Shown piece after piece: positions 8,318 through 15,591 of a stretch of DNA of 20,804 nucleotides (position 1 is its first letter; each line of letters begins with the position of its first letter). A model generated the notes under the pieces. That model was not told where the DNA came from. It worked only from the letters and a program-made list of their open reading frames with translations, and did not search any database. The position numbers were made by a program, and so were the translations under genes. Source of the stretch: a virus; the IMG/VR virus record IMGVR_UViG_3300031952_000187, positions 1 to 20,804 of that record; one strand, written 5' to 3'.

Positions 8318-8748
8318 AACTGATCTATAAAAGTTTTTCCTTGTGTTATTGCATTGTCTTTAGTAACTGTATTTAATTCTTTAGCGTATGTTATACCTTG
8401 TGCAATTAATTGCCAATAAGCGTTATTTGGCAAGTTTCCATCTTCATCAGGACCTATTCCATTAGATTGTTCATCTGTCACACCTAATACAATTTGTGGC
8501 AATAGCAAATCATCCATCTCTGTATTTATTTTATTAGCTTGTCCTTCAGGCAAAACTGTCAATGTCTTAAACATATCTATTACCTCTACTACATTAGCAC
8601 TCACATCAAAAAAAGCATCTAAATCATTATTCCCATTTAATGTTATTTTTAATCTATTAATTAATGAGAAATATTGCTGTACTGAACTATTTCGTAAATA
8701 GTGTACTATATAATAATAATGTTTTGCTTTTAATCTAATTTGTACCAT
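8314..8748 (-). CDS. Unknown phage protein between the two tail fibres
   Basis: A 144-aa protein I do not recognise. The N-terminus is basic (MVQIRLKAKHYYYIVHYLRNSS), the middle is helical and acidic (DLDAFFDVSANVVEVIDMF), and the rest contains LLLPQIVLGVTDEQSNGI, GNLPNNAYWQLIAQGI and a polar end. No signal peptide, TM helix or catalytic motif is visible. It sits 12 bp downstream of the 937-aa fibre and overlaps the following membrane protein by 4 bp. That fits a fibre chaperone, an adaptor or a small virion protein; the sequence does not choose between these. Confidence 0.65.
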   Translation of the reverse strand: MVQIRLKAKHYYYIVHYLRNSSVQQYFSLINRLKITLNGNNDLDAFFDVSANVVEVIDMFKTLTVLPEGQANKINTEMDDLLLPQIVLGVTDEQSNGIGPDEDGNLPNNAYWQLIAQGITYAKELNTVTKDNAITQGKTFIDQL

Positions 8749-8760
8749 ATTTTTTGTATT

Positions 8761-11574
8761 TTATTCAATGTAAAGTGTTCCTGAAAATATACTTAATGTT
8801 GGAGCTATTGTATTAGTAGATATTACCTTCATTTCAATATAATTACCTTCAGTAACACTAATTGACAACGCATTATTATTATAAGTCCTAAAAATAGCTG
8901 ATGCTGTTGAAGACGCCACTAATGTATCAGTTGTATTATTTAACCTTATACTAACAGTAATTGAAGTTATCGTTCCAGTTGTAGCTGAGTATGAAGTAAT
9001 GTAAGCTTTTTTTATTATGCCTGTTTTTGGAATATATACTCTTGACTGATCAGCAGTTGTACTATTACTTCTACCAAGATTTCCAAAATAATAAGTCGTT
9101 CCTGTATTTAAATTACTTTGTAATGATGTAAGTGCTAATGTATATCCTTTACTATTAATTTGTGTTTGTATTGCACTTGTAACACCTGATACATATCCAA
9201 GTTCTGTATCTGTAACTGTACTAACAGCCACCTTTCCACTTGCATTACTAATTAATGCTCTTGACACTGTAAGATCAGACGATGTTATTGTTGTAGCAGC
9301 TCCTGTTATAGTAGCCTGTTTGGTTCCTATCTGTGTTTGTATTCCACTTGTAACGCCTTTGACATAGCTCAACTCAGTTAATGATGGATAAGTTGCAGTT
9401 GTAAGACTCCCTATTGTACTACCTGTGCTAGTGAAATACGCTATTTCATTAATAGTTCCTGTTCCTGATACTCCTCCACCTGAAGGAATAGTTTGTGTTG
9501 TTAATTCACCATTTGAACCTGCTACTACCATTCTCGTACCACTTCCTGCTAATCTTGGAAGTATAGTATTGGTATTATCATCTTTAAATCTGATATTACC
9601 ACTACCATCTGAGATTATAACATTATCAGATAATGAAGTACCTAATCCTGTTGCTTTGCCAATAATTGTATTATTAGAACCTGATGTTATAGTATTACCA
9701 ACACCTGATCCTATTAATATATTATTATTTCCACTTACTAAAAATGCTGCAGCTCCATTACCTAATACTGTATTATCAGAACCTGTAGAAAATCCTAATG
9801 CCGAATAACCTATTGCAGTATTATTCTGACCATTAATTAAATTATTAAGCGTATAATTTCCTAATCCAATATTTGAATTACCATTTGTTATTTTTTGTAA
9901 ACTATAATGCCCAATTCCTAAATTTTGATATGAACTAGCAGTACTTGAGTTTAATGCTAAACTTCCAAATGCCAAATTATCAAAATCAGCAACACCTCCA
10001 CCAAAACCAATTGTTATATTTTGAGATGTAGACGATGTTTTTTGAATTAAAATATTATCTCTAAATGTTTTTGAACCTCCGAAAGTTTGTGTTCCTGTTG
10101 TAACAACACCTCTTGCAGATAAGGCAGCATCAGGTACATTAAGTGTTATTACAGGCGTAGTAGTACCATTGGCTACTGTAGAATTTAAATCTGTACCACT
10201 TGTGCCTAATGTCAAAGCAGCTACTGAAGTAACCGTTCCTGTTCCTGCAGGAATTGTAATTTCACCATTTACATCTGCTCCTACTCCATTTACTTTTAAT
10301 GCTAAATTTCCATCTCCTAATGGAAGATAAATAGTATTAGCAGTTATAGTACCATCAGGGACATAATTAGGATAATTTAAATTACCTGTATAACCAAAAG
10401 TTCCTGTTGGATCAGAAAAATTATAATACAATCCTAAATGAGTTAGTTCTACGTTTTTTGGACTTGAACCAAGCAGATTTTTAGAAATAGATACTCTGTC
10501 ACCATTAACTGCCGCTACATCTCCATTTACTAAATCATTAGCATATTGGAATCCTGTAGTTGGAGAAATTGTAACAAAATTGTTTTGTCCTGCAGAATCA
10601 TACAATGTTATATTTAAATTATTCTCAGATATATTACCTGCTGCTAATACTTCTTGCAATGTTGGTGTTGTACCACTACCTGTTGCTGCAATTGTGAAAC
10701 TAGGATAAGTACCTGTAATGTCTATACCTGCACCCTCGTTTAATATAACCACTTGGTCAGGCGCCGTATTTGTTATTGTAATATTTGGAGTTGTAGAAGC
10801 ATCTGCAACAGATGCTGATATTCCTGTTCCCGGAGTAACAGCTACAGATGTAACCGTTCCTAATCCTAATCCACTTAATGTTACATTACCTGTTAAATCA
10901 GCAGGATTACCATTTACCGATGTAACTAAAACTCCGCTATTTGAAGGATATAAAAGTGTTTGATTAGCATAAGTATTTGGATTAATATCTACATTAAATC
11001 CATTGTTTGAATATCTTATACCACTTGCTGAATATGAAGCTGTTTTTTGTAATGAACTTTCTTGAACATCTAATTTATTTGGAAATAATGCAGATGAACT
11101 ATTCAATAGATTATCAAATACATACAATCCTACATTTTGACCATACAACTTCTCTAAATCTAAAGCTATTGTAGATGTTGTGGTATTAGATAATATCAAA
11201 TTCTTATTACCTGTATTGCCTTGATTTAATACATTTCTAAGTGTTTGACTACCAATATTATAAGTCCAAGACGCAGGGCTTCCACTACCATTGCTCATCA
11301 ATACTTGCCCTACCAATCCTGCAGTACCACCTAAAATTAATTGATTGCCAACTATTATACTATTAGCCGTTAGATTAAAAGCACCTAAGTCTACATTTTG
11401 AGAAGCATTTACATAAGGAACAAGTAAATTATTCCCTATTGAATAACCTATATATGCCGCTAAATCACGAACAGTATAGTTTTTGGTAATCATAGAGTTA
11501 TTGGCATCACTACCAATAACCTTATCATCATCAACTATAGTGCCGTCAATTACGTATGTACTTATTCTAGCCAA
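8761..11574 (-). CDS. Large tail fibre with YadA-type head repeats
   Basis: A 937-aa beta-rich, Gly/Ser/Thr/Asn-rich fibre. The first 65 residues (KVIGSD, TKNYTV, LAAYIG) are clearly homologous to the start of the 610-aa fibre and are probably the virion-attachment module. Two TLxxVLxxGN hinge-like motifs occur at 111-120 and 305-314, and AVTPGTGIS and ALTLGTSGTDL repeats occur mid-chain. Residues 535-660 carry YadA/Hep-Hag-like repeats (NIGLGNYTL, NTAIGYSAL, NTVLGNGAA, NILIGSGVG, NTIIGKATG). Two near-identical segments, LSYVKGVTSGIQTQI (735-749) and LGYVSGVTSAIQTQI (792-806), flank a spacer and look like an internal duplication. The C-terminal 125 residues form a distinct beta domain, possibly the receptor-binding tip. 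No chaperone or cleavage motif is recognised. Confidence 0.87.
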   Translation of the reverse strand: MARISTYVIDGTIVDDDKVIGSDANNSMITKNYTVRDLAAYIGYSIGNNLLVPYVNASQNVDLGAFNLTANSIIVGNQLILGGTAGLVGQVLMSNGSGSPASWTYNIGSQTLRNVLNQGNTGNKNLILSNTTTSTIALDLEKLYGQNVGLYVFDNLLNSSSALFPNKLDVQESSLQKTASYSASGIRYSNNGFNVDINPNTYANQTLLYPSNSGVLVTSVNGNPADLTGNVTLSGLGLGTVTSVAVTPGTGISASVADASTTPNITITNTAPDQVVILNEGAGIDITGTYPSFTIAATGSGTTPTLQEVLAAGNISENNLNITLYDSAGQNNFVTISPTTGFQYANDLVNGDVAAVNGDRVSISKNLLGSSPKNVELTHLGLYYNFSDPTGTFGYTGNLNYPNYVPDGTITANTIYLPLGDGNLALKVNGVGADVNGEITIPAGTGTVTSVAALTLGTSGTDLNSTVANGTTTPVITLNVPDAALSARGVVTTGTQTFGGSKTFRDNILIQKTSSTSQNITIGFGGGVADFDNLAFGSLALNSSTASSYQNLGIGHYSLQKITNGNSNIGLGNYTLNNLINGQNNTAIGYSALGFSTGSDNTVLGNGAAAFLVSGNNNILIGSGVGNTITSGSNNTIIGKATGLGTSLSDNVIISDGSGNIRFKDDNTNTILPRLAGSGTRMVVAGSNGELTTQTIPSGGGVSGTGTINEIAYFTSTGSTIGSLTTATYPSLTELSYVKGVTSGIQTQIGTKQATITGAATTITSSDLTVSRALISNASGKVAVSTVTDTELGYVSGVTSAIQTQINSKGYTLALTSLQSNLNTGTTYYFGNLGRSNSTTADQSRVYIPKTGIIKKAYITSYSATTGTITSITVSIRLNNTTDTLVASSTASAIFRTYNNNALSISVTEGNYIEMKVISTNTIAPTLSIFSGTLYIE
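9595..9972 (-). repeat. YadA/Hep-Hag-like repeats in the 937-aa fibre
   Basis: Residues 535-660 contain about six to eight degenerate units of 14-20 residues with the core N(T/I)xIGxxxL. These match the left-handed beta-roll repeats of trimeric adhesin heads. Confidence 0.72.
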
Positions 11575-11581
11575 TGACTTT

Positions 11582-11923
11582 TTAGTTTAATGTCAAAAGA
11601 TACAATGTCTTGTCTATCAATCCCAACATCTCATCCATTATATTCTGAATCTCAGATGGATAATTGTTTCTTTCAGTATCTATAATAGATTGCAACTCCT
11701 TTAAATGAGCAGTAGCATCCATATTTTTTGATTCAGGTATAACAATCTCGCATCTTTTAAATCTACCAAAATAAGCTTCAGTAAAAGTATCAGTCAAGTC
11801 AAGAATGCCATCATAATAACCATTCAATGCTTTATGCTCTGCAAAACTTGTTGTTTGCAAATGCGCAATATGCATTGTGTCTCTTGAATGGAATAATATT
11901 CCAATAAATTTTCCCGGTGTCAT
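11582..11923 (-). CDS. Helical phage protein, Dps/ferritin-like appearance (possibly DUF5856)
   Basis: A 113-aa all-helical protein. The first helix has TPGKFIGILFHSRDTMHIAHLQTTSFAEHKALNGYYDGILDLTDTF when read in pieces: the HIAHLQT, AEHKAL and YYDGILDLTD spacing resembles the first two helices of Dps/ferritin-like bundles (H.WqT.s...H.a...yYd...d..D...E). I recall close relatives in environmental phages under the name DUF5856, but this family name is from memory. The usual diiron or ferroxidase residues are not all evident, so no iron-storage activity is claimed. The gene lies 7 bp before the large fibre and 1 bp after the coiled-coil protein, within the virion and lysis operon. Confidence 0.62.
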   Translation of the reverse strand: MTPGKFIGILFHSRDTMHIAHLQTTSFAEHKALNGYYDGILDLTDTFTEAYFGRFKRCEIVIPESKNMDATAHLKELQSIIDTERNNYPSEIQNIMDEMLGLIDKTLYLLTLN

Positions 11924-11924
11924 A

Positions 11925-12164
11925 TTAATCTTGTTTTTTAGTTACTTCTCCTGTTTGGATATTAATTACTGCATCAGTACCATACTTTTCAATAAGCATT
12001 TGCTCGTTTTTTGCAAACGTCATTCTTAACTCATCAATCTGCTTTAACAATCCTTGCTTTTGAAGTTCTAAATCGCCTAATCCCATCTTTGCTTTTGAGA
12101 AATCAGCGTTCATTCCTTGAATTAATTCTAATTCTTCTTGTGTAATCATTACTTGATCTTGCAT
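11925..12164 (-). CDS. Small coiled-coil phage protein
   Basis: A 79-aa protein that is helical over residues 8-60. Heptad-like spacing (ELELIQGMN, LGDLELQKQGLLKQIDELRM) suggests a coiled coil, and it ends in VINIQTGEVTKKQD. Similar small proteins with an LGDxELQK core and a VINIxTGEV tail are common in Bacteroidota phages; no function is known to me. The start is supported by the A/T-rich leader AAAATCAAATAAAATG, an element that recurs before other genes here. It has no TM segment or signal peptide, so a spanin role is unlikely. Confidence 0.72.
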   Translation of the reverse strand: MQDQVMITQEELELIQGMNADFSKAKMGLGDLELQKQGLLKQIDELRMTFAKNEQMLIEKYGTDAVINIQTGEVTKKQD

Positions 12165-12186
12165 TTTATTTGATTTTTAATTGTGA

Positions 12187-12645
12187 CTAAGTTATGTTTC
12201 TTTTAATTGAGCTTCCGAAGTAGTAACCAAAAATAGATAGTACTACGCCTTCTGAAATTCCAATAAGATGTATCCATATTTCTTTATTTGCTTCAGGTAT
12301 TTGTAAATAAACAATCGCATAAACGATAAAACAAAACACTCCCAACCCTATTATGCCTGTAAGATAAAAAAGAAAATCAAATTTATGCATTTTTGCAACC
12401 TCAATTTCTCTATTTCTTGCAGAAGCTTTGTCCTCAATCTCTAATGAGTACATTTCTTTAAGTTGGTCAAAGGCTATTTGCTTGTCTTCAGGTGATAACT
12501 CCTCAGAACTACCTATTAAATTCTTAACTATACCCAACACACCATTACTTGGCAATACATCTCCTACCACATTCAATATGTTTGGAGCTTTGTCTTTTAA
12601 AAACTTCCCAACCTTTGTTTCGCTAAACTTTTTTTTATCAGGCAT
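12187..12645 (-). CDS. Putative 3TM-family holin
   Basis: A 152-aa protein with a soluble N-terminal half and two hydrophobic helices near residues 90-112 (FDFLFYLTGIIGLGVFCFIV) and 124-145 (IWIHLIGISEGVVLSIFGYY), ending FGSSIKRNIT. The charged linker DKASARNREIEVAKMHKFDF before the first helix and the GYYFGSS ending are typical of the GTA/3TM-type holin family (Holin_3TMs). Holins make inner-membrane holes that release the endolysin. The gene directly follows the M15 peptidase, with a 1-bp overlap, which is the usual lysis-cassette arrangement. One residual doubt is that similar proteins may act as membrane anchors rather than pore formers. Confidence 0.7.
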   Translation of the reverse strand: MPDKKKFSETKVGKFLKDKAPNILNVVGDVLPSNGVLGIVKNLIGSSEELSPEDKQIAFDQLKEMYSLEIEDKASARNREIEVAKMHKFDFLFYLTGIIGLGVFCFIVYAIVYLQIPEANKEIWIHLIGISEGVVLSIFGYYFGSSIKRNIT

Positions 12646-13109
12646 TATTCTAAAATTTCAAAGTGCATGAAATCAAACCCCTTTTCTATTCCTAATGAAA
12701 TAAATCCATGACTATAAAATATGTCAATCATTGGTTTATACTCAGGTCTTGCAAATCTAGCTGTTTTACTTGTTTCTTTTAATGTATTTCTTGCAGGATC
12801 TAAGTCAATCGCTATTCCCCAAGAATGCATTGACCACGCCGACCCGCCTCTCATCTTTCTATAGTTAAAACAACCACCAAACAAGTCAATTCCCAACTCT
12901 TTTATCTTGTCGTACCCATAATGGATAAGCAATGCGTTAAAAACTGCTTTGAACTTATCAGCAACAAGCTTATGACATCTCATTGTATTAACTGTAGTAT
13001 TAGTATCCCAAGCTATTCTCATAGGGTACGGCAAATCAATACTTACTAAGTATCCTTCTCCTGTAATATTTGCAGTACCGTATTTTTTTACAACCTGTTG
13101 TGTAGTCAT
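12645..13109 (-). CDS. M15-family peptidase, endolysin
   Basis: A 154-aa zinc peptidase of the M15 (VanY/L-Ala-D-Glu endopeptidase) type. The zinc-binding signature is SMHSWGIAIDLD (93-104; H95 and D102), and the third ligand is H149 in FDFMHFE (145-151), followed by E151. A preceding basic region FNYRKMRGG (81-89) matches the substrate-side segment of phage M15 enzymes. It would cut the peptide stem of peptidoglycan at lysis. There is no signal peptide, so it needs a holin: holin-like genes lie on both sides. It overlaps the upstream membrane protein by 4 bp and the 3TM protein by 1 bp. Confidence 0.9.
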   Translation of the reverse strand: MTTQQVVKKYGTANITGEGYLVSIDLPYPMRIAWDTNTTVNTMRCHKLVADKFKAVFNALLIHYGYDKIKELGIDLFGGCFNYRKMRGGSAWSMHSWGIAIDLDPARNTLKETSKTARFARPEYKPMIDIFYSHGFISLGIEKGFDFMHFEILE

Positions 13110-13303
13110 TCTTGTTCTTTTTTGTCTTCAGTATACTTTTTATGCACGAATTTCTTCACCTCGTTTGCTATTCTAACTACTGTATAAATTATAGTAGCCA
13201 AAAACAATATACTTTGTAAATCAGTAGGTATACTTGGAATCTGCAATGTAATCATGCATGCCAAATTCGCTCCTAAAACCTTTGCATCATCAAAATGTAC
13301 CAT
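13106..13303 (-). CDS. Small single-TM protein, holin-like
   Basis: A 65-aa protein with a polar N-terminus (VHFDDAKVLGANLA), a hydrophobic stretch from about residue 12 to 44 (strongest SILFLATIIYTVV) and a highly charged tail (KKFVHKKYTEDKKEQE). This is a class II/III holin-like or accessory lysis-protein layout, placed immediately before the endolysin with a 4-bp overlap. I choose the ATG at 13303 because it follows an A/T-rich leader (AAAAAAATATTATATG). An in-frame ATG at 13339 would add 12 residues (MHFGSLFKKKYY) but overlaps the upstream gene by 14 bp. Confidence 0.65.
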   Translation of the reverse strand: MVHFDDAKVLGANLACMITLQIPSIPTDLQSILFLATIIYTVVRIANEVKKFVHKKYTEDKKEQE

Positions 13304-13325
13304 ATAATATTTTTTTTTAAAAAGA

Positions 13326-13811
13326 CTACCAAAGTGCATTTACTAATGTTGCTGTAGTTCCTGTTGCTCTTAATCTTGTTACTTGAATAGGAAGTGTTGT
13401 ACCTGCAGGAACTCCATTAAAAGTAAGCTGATCTCCACCTATTGTAATTACAGATACAGTACCTGTACCACCTATATACAAATAACAACCGGGATTCCCC
13501 ATACTTGTTTGTGGTGACATAGCATAAACAACAAATGCTTGTGATGTTGCAGTAAATATATTTGCATTTAAAGTGAGCTGAGTTTCGCTATCAACCGAAA
13601 CTACAGTAGCTGCCGTTCCTAATGTATCATTATGTACAACATCTCCTTGTCTTACATTATTTGTAATAAATGTAGCAGTAGAATCAATCAATTTGGAAGC
13701 GGTTACTGTTGTAACTGTTCCTGATTCTATTGGTGTAGGATACGCAATATCAGCATCATTTGAAGGATGCGCTCTTAACGCTCTTGTAAATGTTGTTTTA
13801 AATAAAGACAT
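13326..13811 (-). CDS. Beta-rich putative virion structural protein
   Basis: A 161-aa protein, Thr/Val/Gly-rich and predicted all-beta. Recognisable blocks are SGTVTTVTASKLIDSTATF (31-49), VRQGDVVHN, TAATVVSVDSETQLTL and a C-terminal GGDQLTFNGVPAGTTLPIQV with ATGTTATLVNALW at the end. This matches small structural proteins of marine and freshwater phages, where the final segment resembles a decoration or adaptor domain. The gene sits at the junction of the small-protein cluster and the lysis cassette. The virion role is an inference from composition and recalled relatives; the exact location (head decoration, neck or tail) is unknown. Start at 13811 follows an A-rich leader (AAAATTAAACCATG). 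Confidence 0.7.
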   Translation of the reverse strand: MSLFKTTFTRALRAHPSNDADIAYPTPIESGTVTTVTASKLIDSTATFITNNVRQGDVVHNDTLGTAATVVSVDSETQLTLNANIFTATSQAFVVYAMSPQTSMGNPGCYLYIGGTGTVSVITIGGDQLTFNGVPAGTTLPIQVTRLRATGTTATLVNALW

Positions 13812-13814
13812 GGT

Positions 13815-13985
13815 TTAATTTTTTTTGTAGTTATAAGGGAAAGCCTTATTTAAAGCTTCTTTTCTTTTGTTGCATCCGCAATCTTTTTTACCAACCGAAG
13901 TTGCTACTTTATGAACGACTGCTTTTATTCCTGTAGCCGTTGTAAACTTTTCAATTGTGTCGCCTAGTCCTTTACTTTGTTGCAT
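13815..13985 (-). CDS. Small conserved phage protein with CGC motif
   Basis: A 56-aa protein. It has an N-terminal GLGDTIEKFTTATGIKAVVH helix and a KKDCGCNKRKEALNKAFPY segment with a Cys-Gly-Cys pair. I recall this pattern (GLGDTIE..TKATGIK, then CGC.KRKE.LN..FPY) from many phages, always as a short protein of unknown function. The two cysteines may bind metal or form a disulphide. It follows the holin-like gene (stop at 13997) and precedes the beta-rich protein by 3 bp. The leader contains AAAATCAAATCATATG. Confidence 0.75.
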   Translation of the reverse strand: MQQSKGLGDTIEKFTTATGIKAVVHKVATSVGKKDCGCNKRKEALNKAFPYNYKKN

Positions 13986-13996
13986 ATGATTTGATT

Positions 13997-14158
13997 TTAT
14001 TTGTTTTTAATAACCGACCACAAGAACCCAACTGCAGTCATAACAGCGCCAATTGTTTCTTCAACATTAGCTTCAGTTGATAAACCTTTGATAACTAATA
14101 CACCACCAATAAATGTTAATGCATGTCTGATCATTCCTAATACTTGTTCTTTGTTCAT
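13997..14158 (-). CDS. Putative Pam3-gp28-type holin
   Basis: A 53-aa two-helix membrane protein. Residues 8-25 (GMIRHALTFIGGVLVIKG) and 34-50 (ETIGAVMTAVGFLWSVI) are hydrophobic, separated by STEANVE, with a basic KNK end. The order EQVLGMIRHALTFxGG...GxxTEANVEE...GAVMTAVG.LWSV closely matches the small phage-holin family known as Pam3-gp28. It would form inner-membrane lesions at lysis. It sits about 900 bp from the endolysin, with two small genes between, so it is a second holin-type gene beside those at 13106 and 12187. The ATG at 14158 follows AAAAAATAAAACTATG. Confidence 0.78.
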   Translation of the reverse strand: MNKEQVLGMIRHALTFIGGVLVIKGLSTEANVEETIGAVMTAVGFLWSVIKNK

Positions 14159-14169
14159 AGTTTTATTTT

Positions 14170-14508
14170 TTAGATTTTAGATACTCTGTTTCCCATTCCT
14201 ACTCTTGACTTCTCTGCTTTTTTTGAAGCCAATTGAGAAGAAGATAATTCGCTTTTTGTCTTTGGTGTTGCAGATGAAACACGTTTGCTCGGTCTGCAAT
14301 ACTCATTCTTACCTCCTGCCCCACAAGCTTTGCCTGATTTTGTGTCTACCCACTTCTCAGCTTGCCATCTTTTCAATGCACTACCCTCTTCCGTTTTTCT
14401 CACGCTACCTGACGACTTCCTACATTTAGCAATAGCTTGTGAAGCTCTTGCTGATGGAAAAACATCATACTGTGCTTTTACTTTTTTATAACAGGCGTCT
14501 TTAGGCAT
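14170..14508 (-). CDS. Basic Cys-containing protein, DUF5872-like
   Basis: A 112-aa, strongly basic protein. The pattern PKDACYKKVKAQYDVFPSARASQ (read in parts, residues 2-24), AIAKCRK (25-31), LKRWQAEKWVDTKSGK (45-60), ACGAGGKNEYCRPSKR (61-76) and a basic GMGNRVSKI end is one I know from phages and giant viruses under the name DUF5872. Conserved cysteines are C6, C29, C62 and C71. Its role is unknown; high Lys/Arg content and location in the small-virion-protein cluster suggest nucleic-acid contact or packaging with DNA. Start at 14508 lies 3 bp after the previous stop. Confidence 0.72.
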   Translation of the reverse strand: MPKDACYKKVKAQYDVFPSARASQAIAKCRKSSGSVRKTEEGSALKRWQAEKWVDTKSGKACGAGGKNEYCRPSKRVSSATPKTKSELSSSQLASKKAEKSRVGMGNRVSKI

Positions 14509-14511
14509 TAT

Positions 14512-14805
14512 TTACGGTTTTTTTCTTAAAATACTATCTGCTTGCTTTCTTTCTTTATAAGCATTTCCTGCAAAAAAATCTCCAAGTTCTTTTTGTCTTT
14601 GCGCAGGATATCCTTTTAAATTATACTTGGCATTTCTGTACATTTCATTTGCTATAGCCAAATCTTCTCTTGAATTTTTAAGATAAGGAGCAGCTTCTTC
14701 TCCTTTTGGATTTCTTTTACTTACGCGCGTATTATCAGATACAGCTTTAAAAGCAGGAGTTGCAGATAATGGGTAGTCTCTCCCTTTTGATTTCTTTTCA
14801 GGCAT
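14512..14805 (-). CDS. Small basic phage protein, unknown
   Basis: A 97-aa, Lys-rich protein that I do not recognise. It starts EKKSKGRDYPLSATPAFKAV, has a helical middle (NSREDLAIANEMYRNAKYNLKG) and ends with GNAYKERKQADSILRKKP. No TM segment or signal peptide is visible. Its ATG overlaps the stop of the preceding 40-aa gene by one base (TAATG), so the two are likely translationally coupled. The location within a run of small basic proteins suggests a virion or DNA-binding role, which is inference only. Confidence 0.62.
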   Translation of the reverse strand: MPEKKSKGRDYPLSATPAFKAVSDNTRVSKRNPKGEEAAPYLKNSREDLAIANEMYRNAKYNLKGYPAQRQKELGDFFAGNAYKERKQADSILRKKP

Positions 14806-14927
14806 TATTTTTTCTTTTTAATAGGTTTACTTACATTACCTTTCAAAAACTTCATAGCTCCATCTAATGATTTCTTAGACTCAAACTTTGCAGCTTTCTT
14901 AACTATTTTTTTCATTGAAGTTTTCAT
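14805..14927 (-). CDS. 40-aa Lys-rich small protein
   Basis: A short reading frame of 40 aa: start MKTSMKKIVKKAAKFESKK, middle SLDGAMKFLKGNVSK, end PIKKKK. It lies 4 bp after the stop of the 96-aa gene and shares one base with the next start (TAATG), which is the packing expected of a real gene rather than chance. One third of its residues are lysine. Probably a small nucleic-acid-associated or virion protein; function unknown. Confidence 0.6.
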   Translation of the reverse strand: MKTSMKKIVKKAAKFESKKSLDGAMKFLKGNVSKPIKKKK

Positions 14928-14931
14928 AGTC

Positions 14932-15222
14932 TTAATATTTTCCTCTTCTACCTTTTGGATTAGAAGTGGTAGAACCTCCCGGACCTGCCCAAAGATTTTT
15001 ACAAGCCCAATATCTCGGTGTTAATTTATCATTTGCTGTATCGCAACCGTGCCTTGCCTTAAAACTCTTACGAGCCGCAGCAGAGTAATTGTTGCCATAA
15101 CCTGTAGCTCCGAAGTGAAGGAGCTTTTCAACTCCTCCACTACAAGCTTTAACCATTTTTTTCTTTTCCGGCCTATCAGACGGAACAGGATGGTTGCATT
15201 TCATTTTTGACTTATCAGCCAT
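14932..15222 (-). CDS. Conserved Cys/His-containing small phage protein
   Basis: A 96-aa basic protein. I start at the ATG at 15222 (MADKSKMKCNHP) because it overlaps the upstream gene's stop (ATGGCTGA) and matches related phage proteins; an ATG at 15276 in the same frame would overlap that gene by 62 bp. The conserved core runs KMVKACSGG (23-30), LLHFGATGYGNNYSAAARKS (34-53), FKARHGCDTANDKLTPRYWA (54-73) and CKNLWAG (74-80). C9, C27, C60 and C74 with H11, H36 and H58 could bind zinc. I recall relatives of the FKARHxC...YWAxKxLW type in many marine and freshwater phages, all of unknown function. Confidence 0.75.
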   Translation of the reverse strand: MADKSKMKCNHPVPSDRPEKKKMVKACSGGVEKLLHFGATGYGNNYSAAARKSFKARHGCDTANDKLTPRYWACKNLWAGPGGSTTSNPKGRRGKY

Positions 15223-15385
15223 TGTTTTGAATTGGAGTTTTAAAACTTCTACTTGGATGTCCAACTTGATGTTCATACTTCAATCCATTAACTATAACTT
15301 CTTCAGTTTTCACTACTTCCTTAGCAACTACTTCTTGAGTAACTACTTCTTTAGGGATTTCGGTTATAATTTCTTTCTTTGCCAT
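15215..15385 (-). CDS. 56-aa Glu/Val/Lys-rich protein
   Basis: A short gene of 56 aa. It begins AKKEIITEIPKEVVTQEVVA, continues KEVVKTEEVIVNGLKYEHQV and ends GHPSRSFKTPIQNNG. The first 32 residues repeat a (K/Q)EVV element every 6-7 residues, giving a regular charged strand or helix. The ATG at 15385 lies 2 bp after the preceding stop, and its TGA overlaps the next gene's start, so the packing supports a real gene. No family is recognised. Confidence 0.6.
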   Translation of the reverse strand: MAKKEIITEIPKEVVTQEVVAKEVVKTEEVIVNGLKYEHQVGHPSRSFKTPIQNNG

Positions 15386-15387
15386 GA

Positions 15388-15573
15388 TTAGTACCCTCCT
15401 TTTTTTGTCATGCCTTTGCCTTTAGCAGCAGTCATTACTTTTTTAGTAGCTCCTTTCGAACCACCTTTCATGCCACCTGTTTCTTTGATCATTTTACCTG
15501 TTGCTTTTGCACCGCCGCTAGGCATTTGCATTCTTGAAGATGCAGGTAAATTTGGAGTTGCTTTTGTTGCCAT
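15388..15573 (-). CDS. 61-aa Lys/Gly-rich basic protein
   Basis: A 61-aa protein of very low complexity: ATKATPNLPASSRMQMPSGG, then KATGKMIKETGGMKGGSKGA and a tail TKKVMTAAKGKGMTKKGGY. It has about 13 lysines and 12 glycines and no acidic cluster, which resembles histone-like or protamine-like tails and internal virion proteins. Similar Lys/Gly/Met-rich proteins ending in KKGG or GGY occur in head regions of environmental phages. A role in DNA condensation or inside the virion is inferred from composition only. The leader is AAAAAATAAAACAATG. Confidence 0.6.
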   Translation of the reverse strand: MATKATPNLPASSRMQMPSGGAKATGKMIKETGGMKGGSKGATKKVMTAAKGKGMTKKGGY

Positions 15574-15591
15574 TGTTTTATTTTTTAAGGT

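Noticed and set aside
13106-13339. Longer start (MHFGSLF) for the single-TM protein
   Set aside because: It would overlap the upstream gene by 14 bp, while the ATG at 13303 has an A/T-rich leader and better agreement with holin-like proteins.
14932-15276. Longer N-terminus for the Cys/His phage protein (ATG at 15276)
   Set aside because: It would overlap the upstream 56-aa gene by 62 bp, and related proteins begin near the KCN motif.
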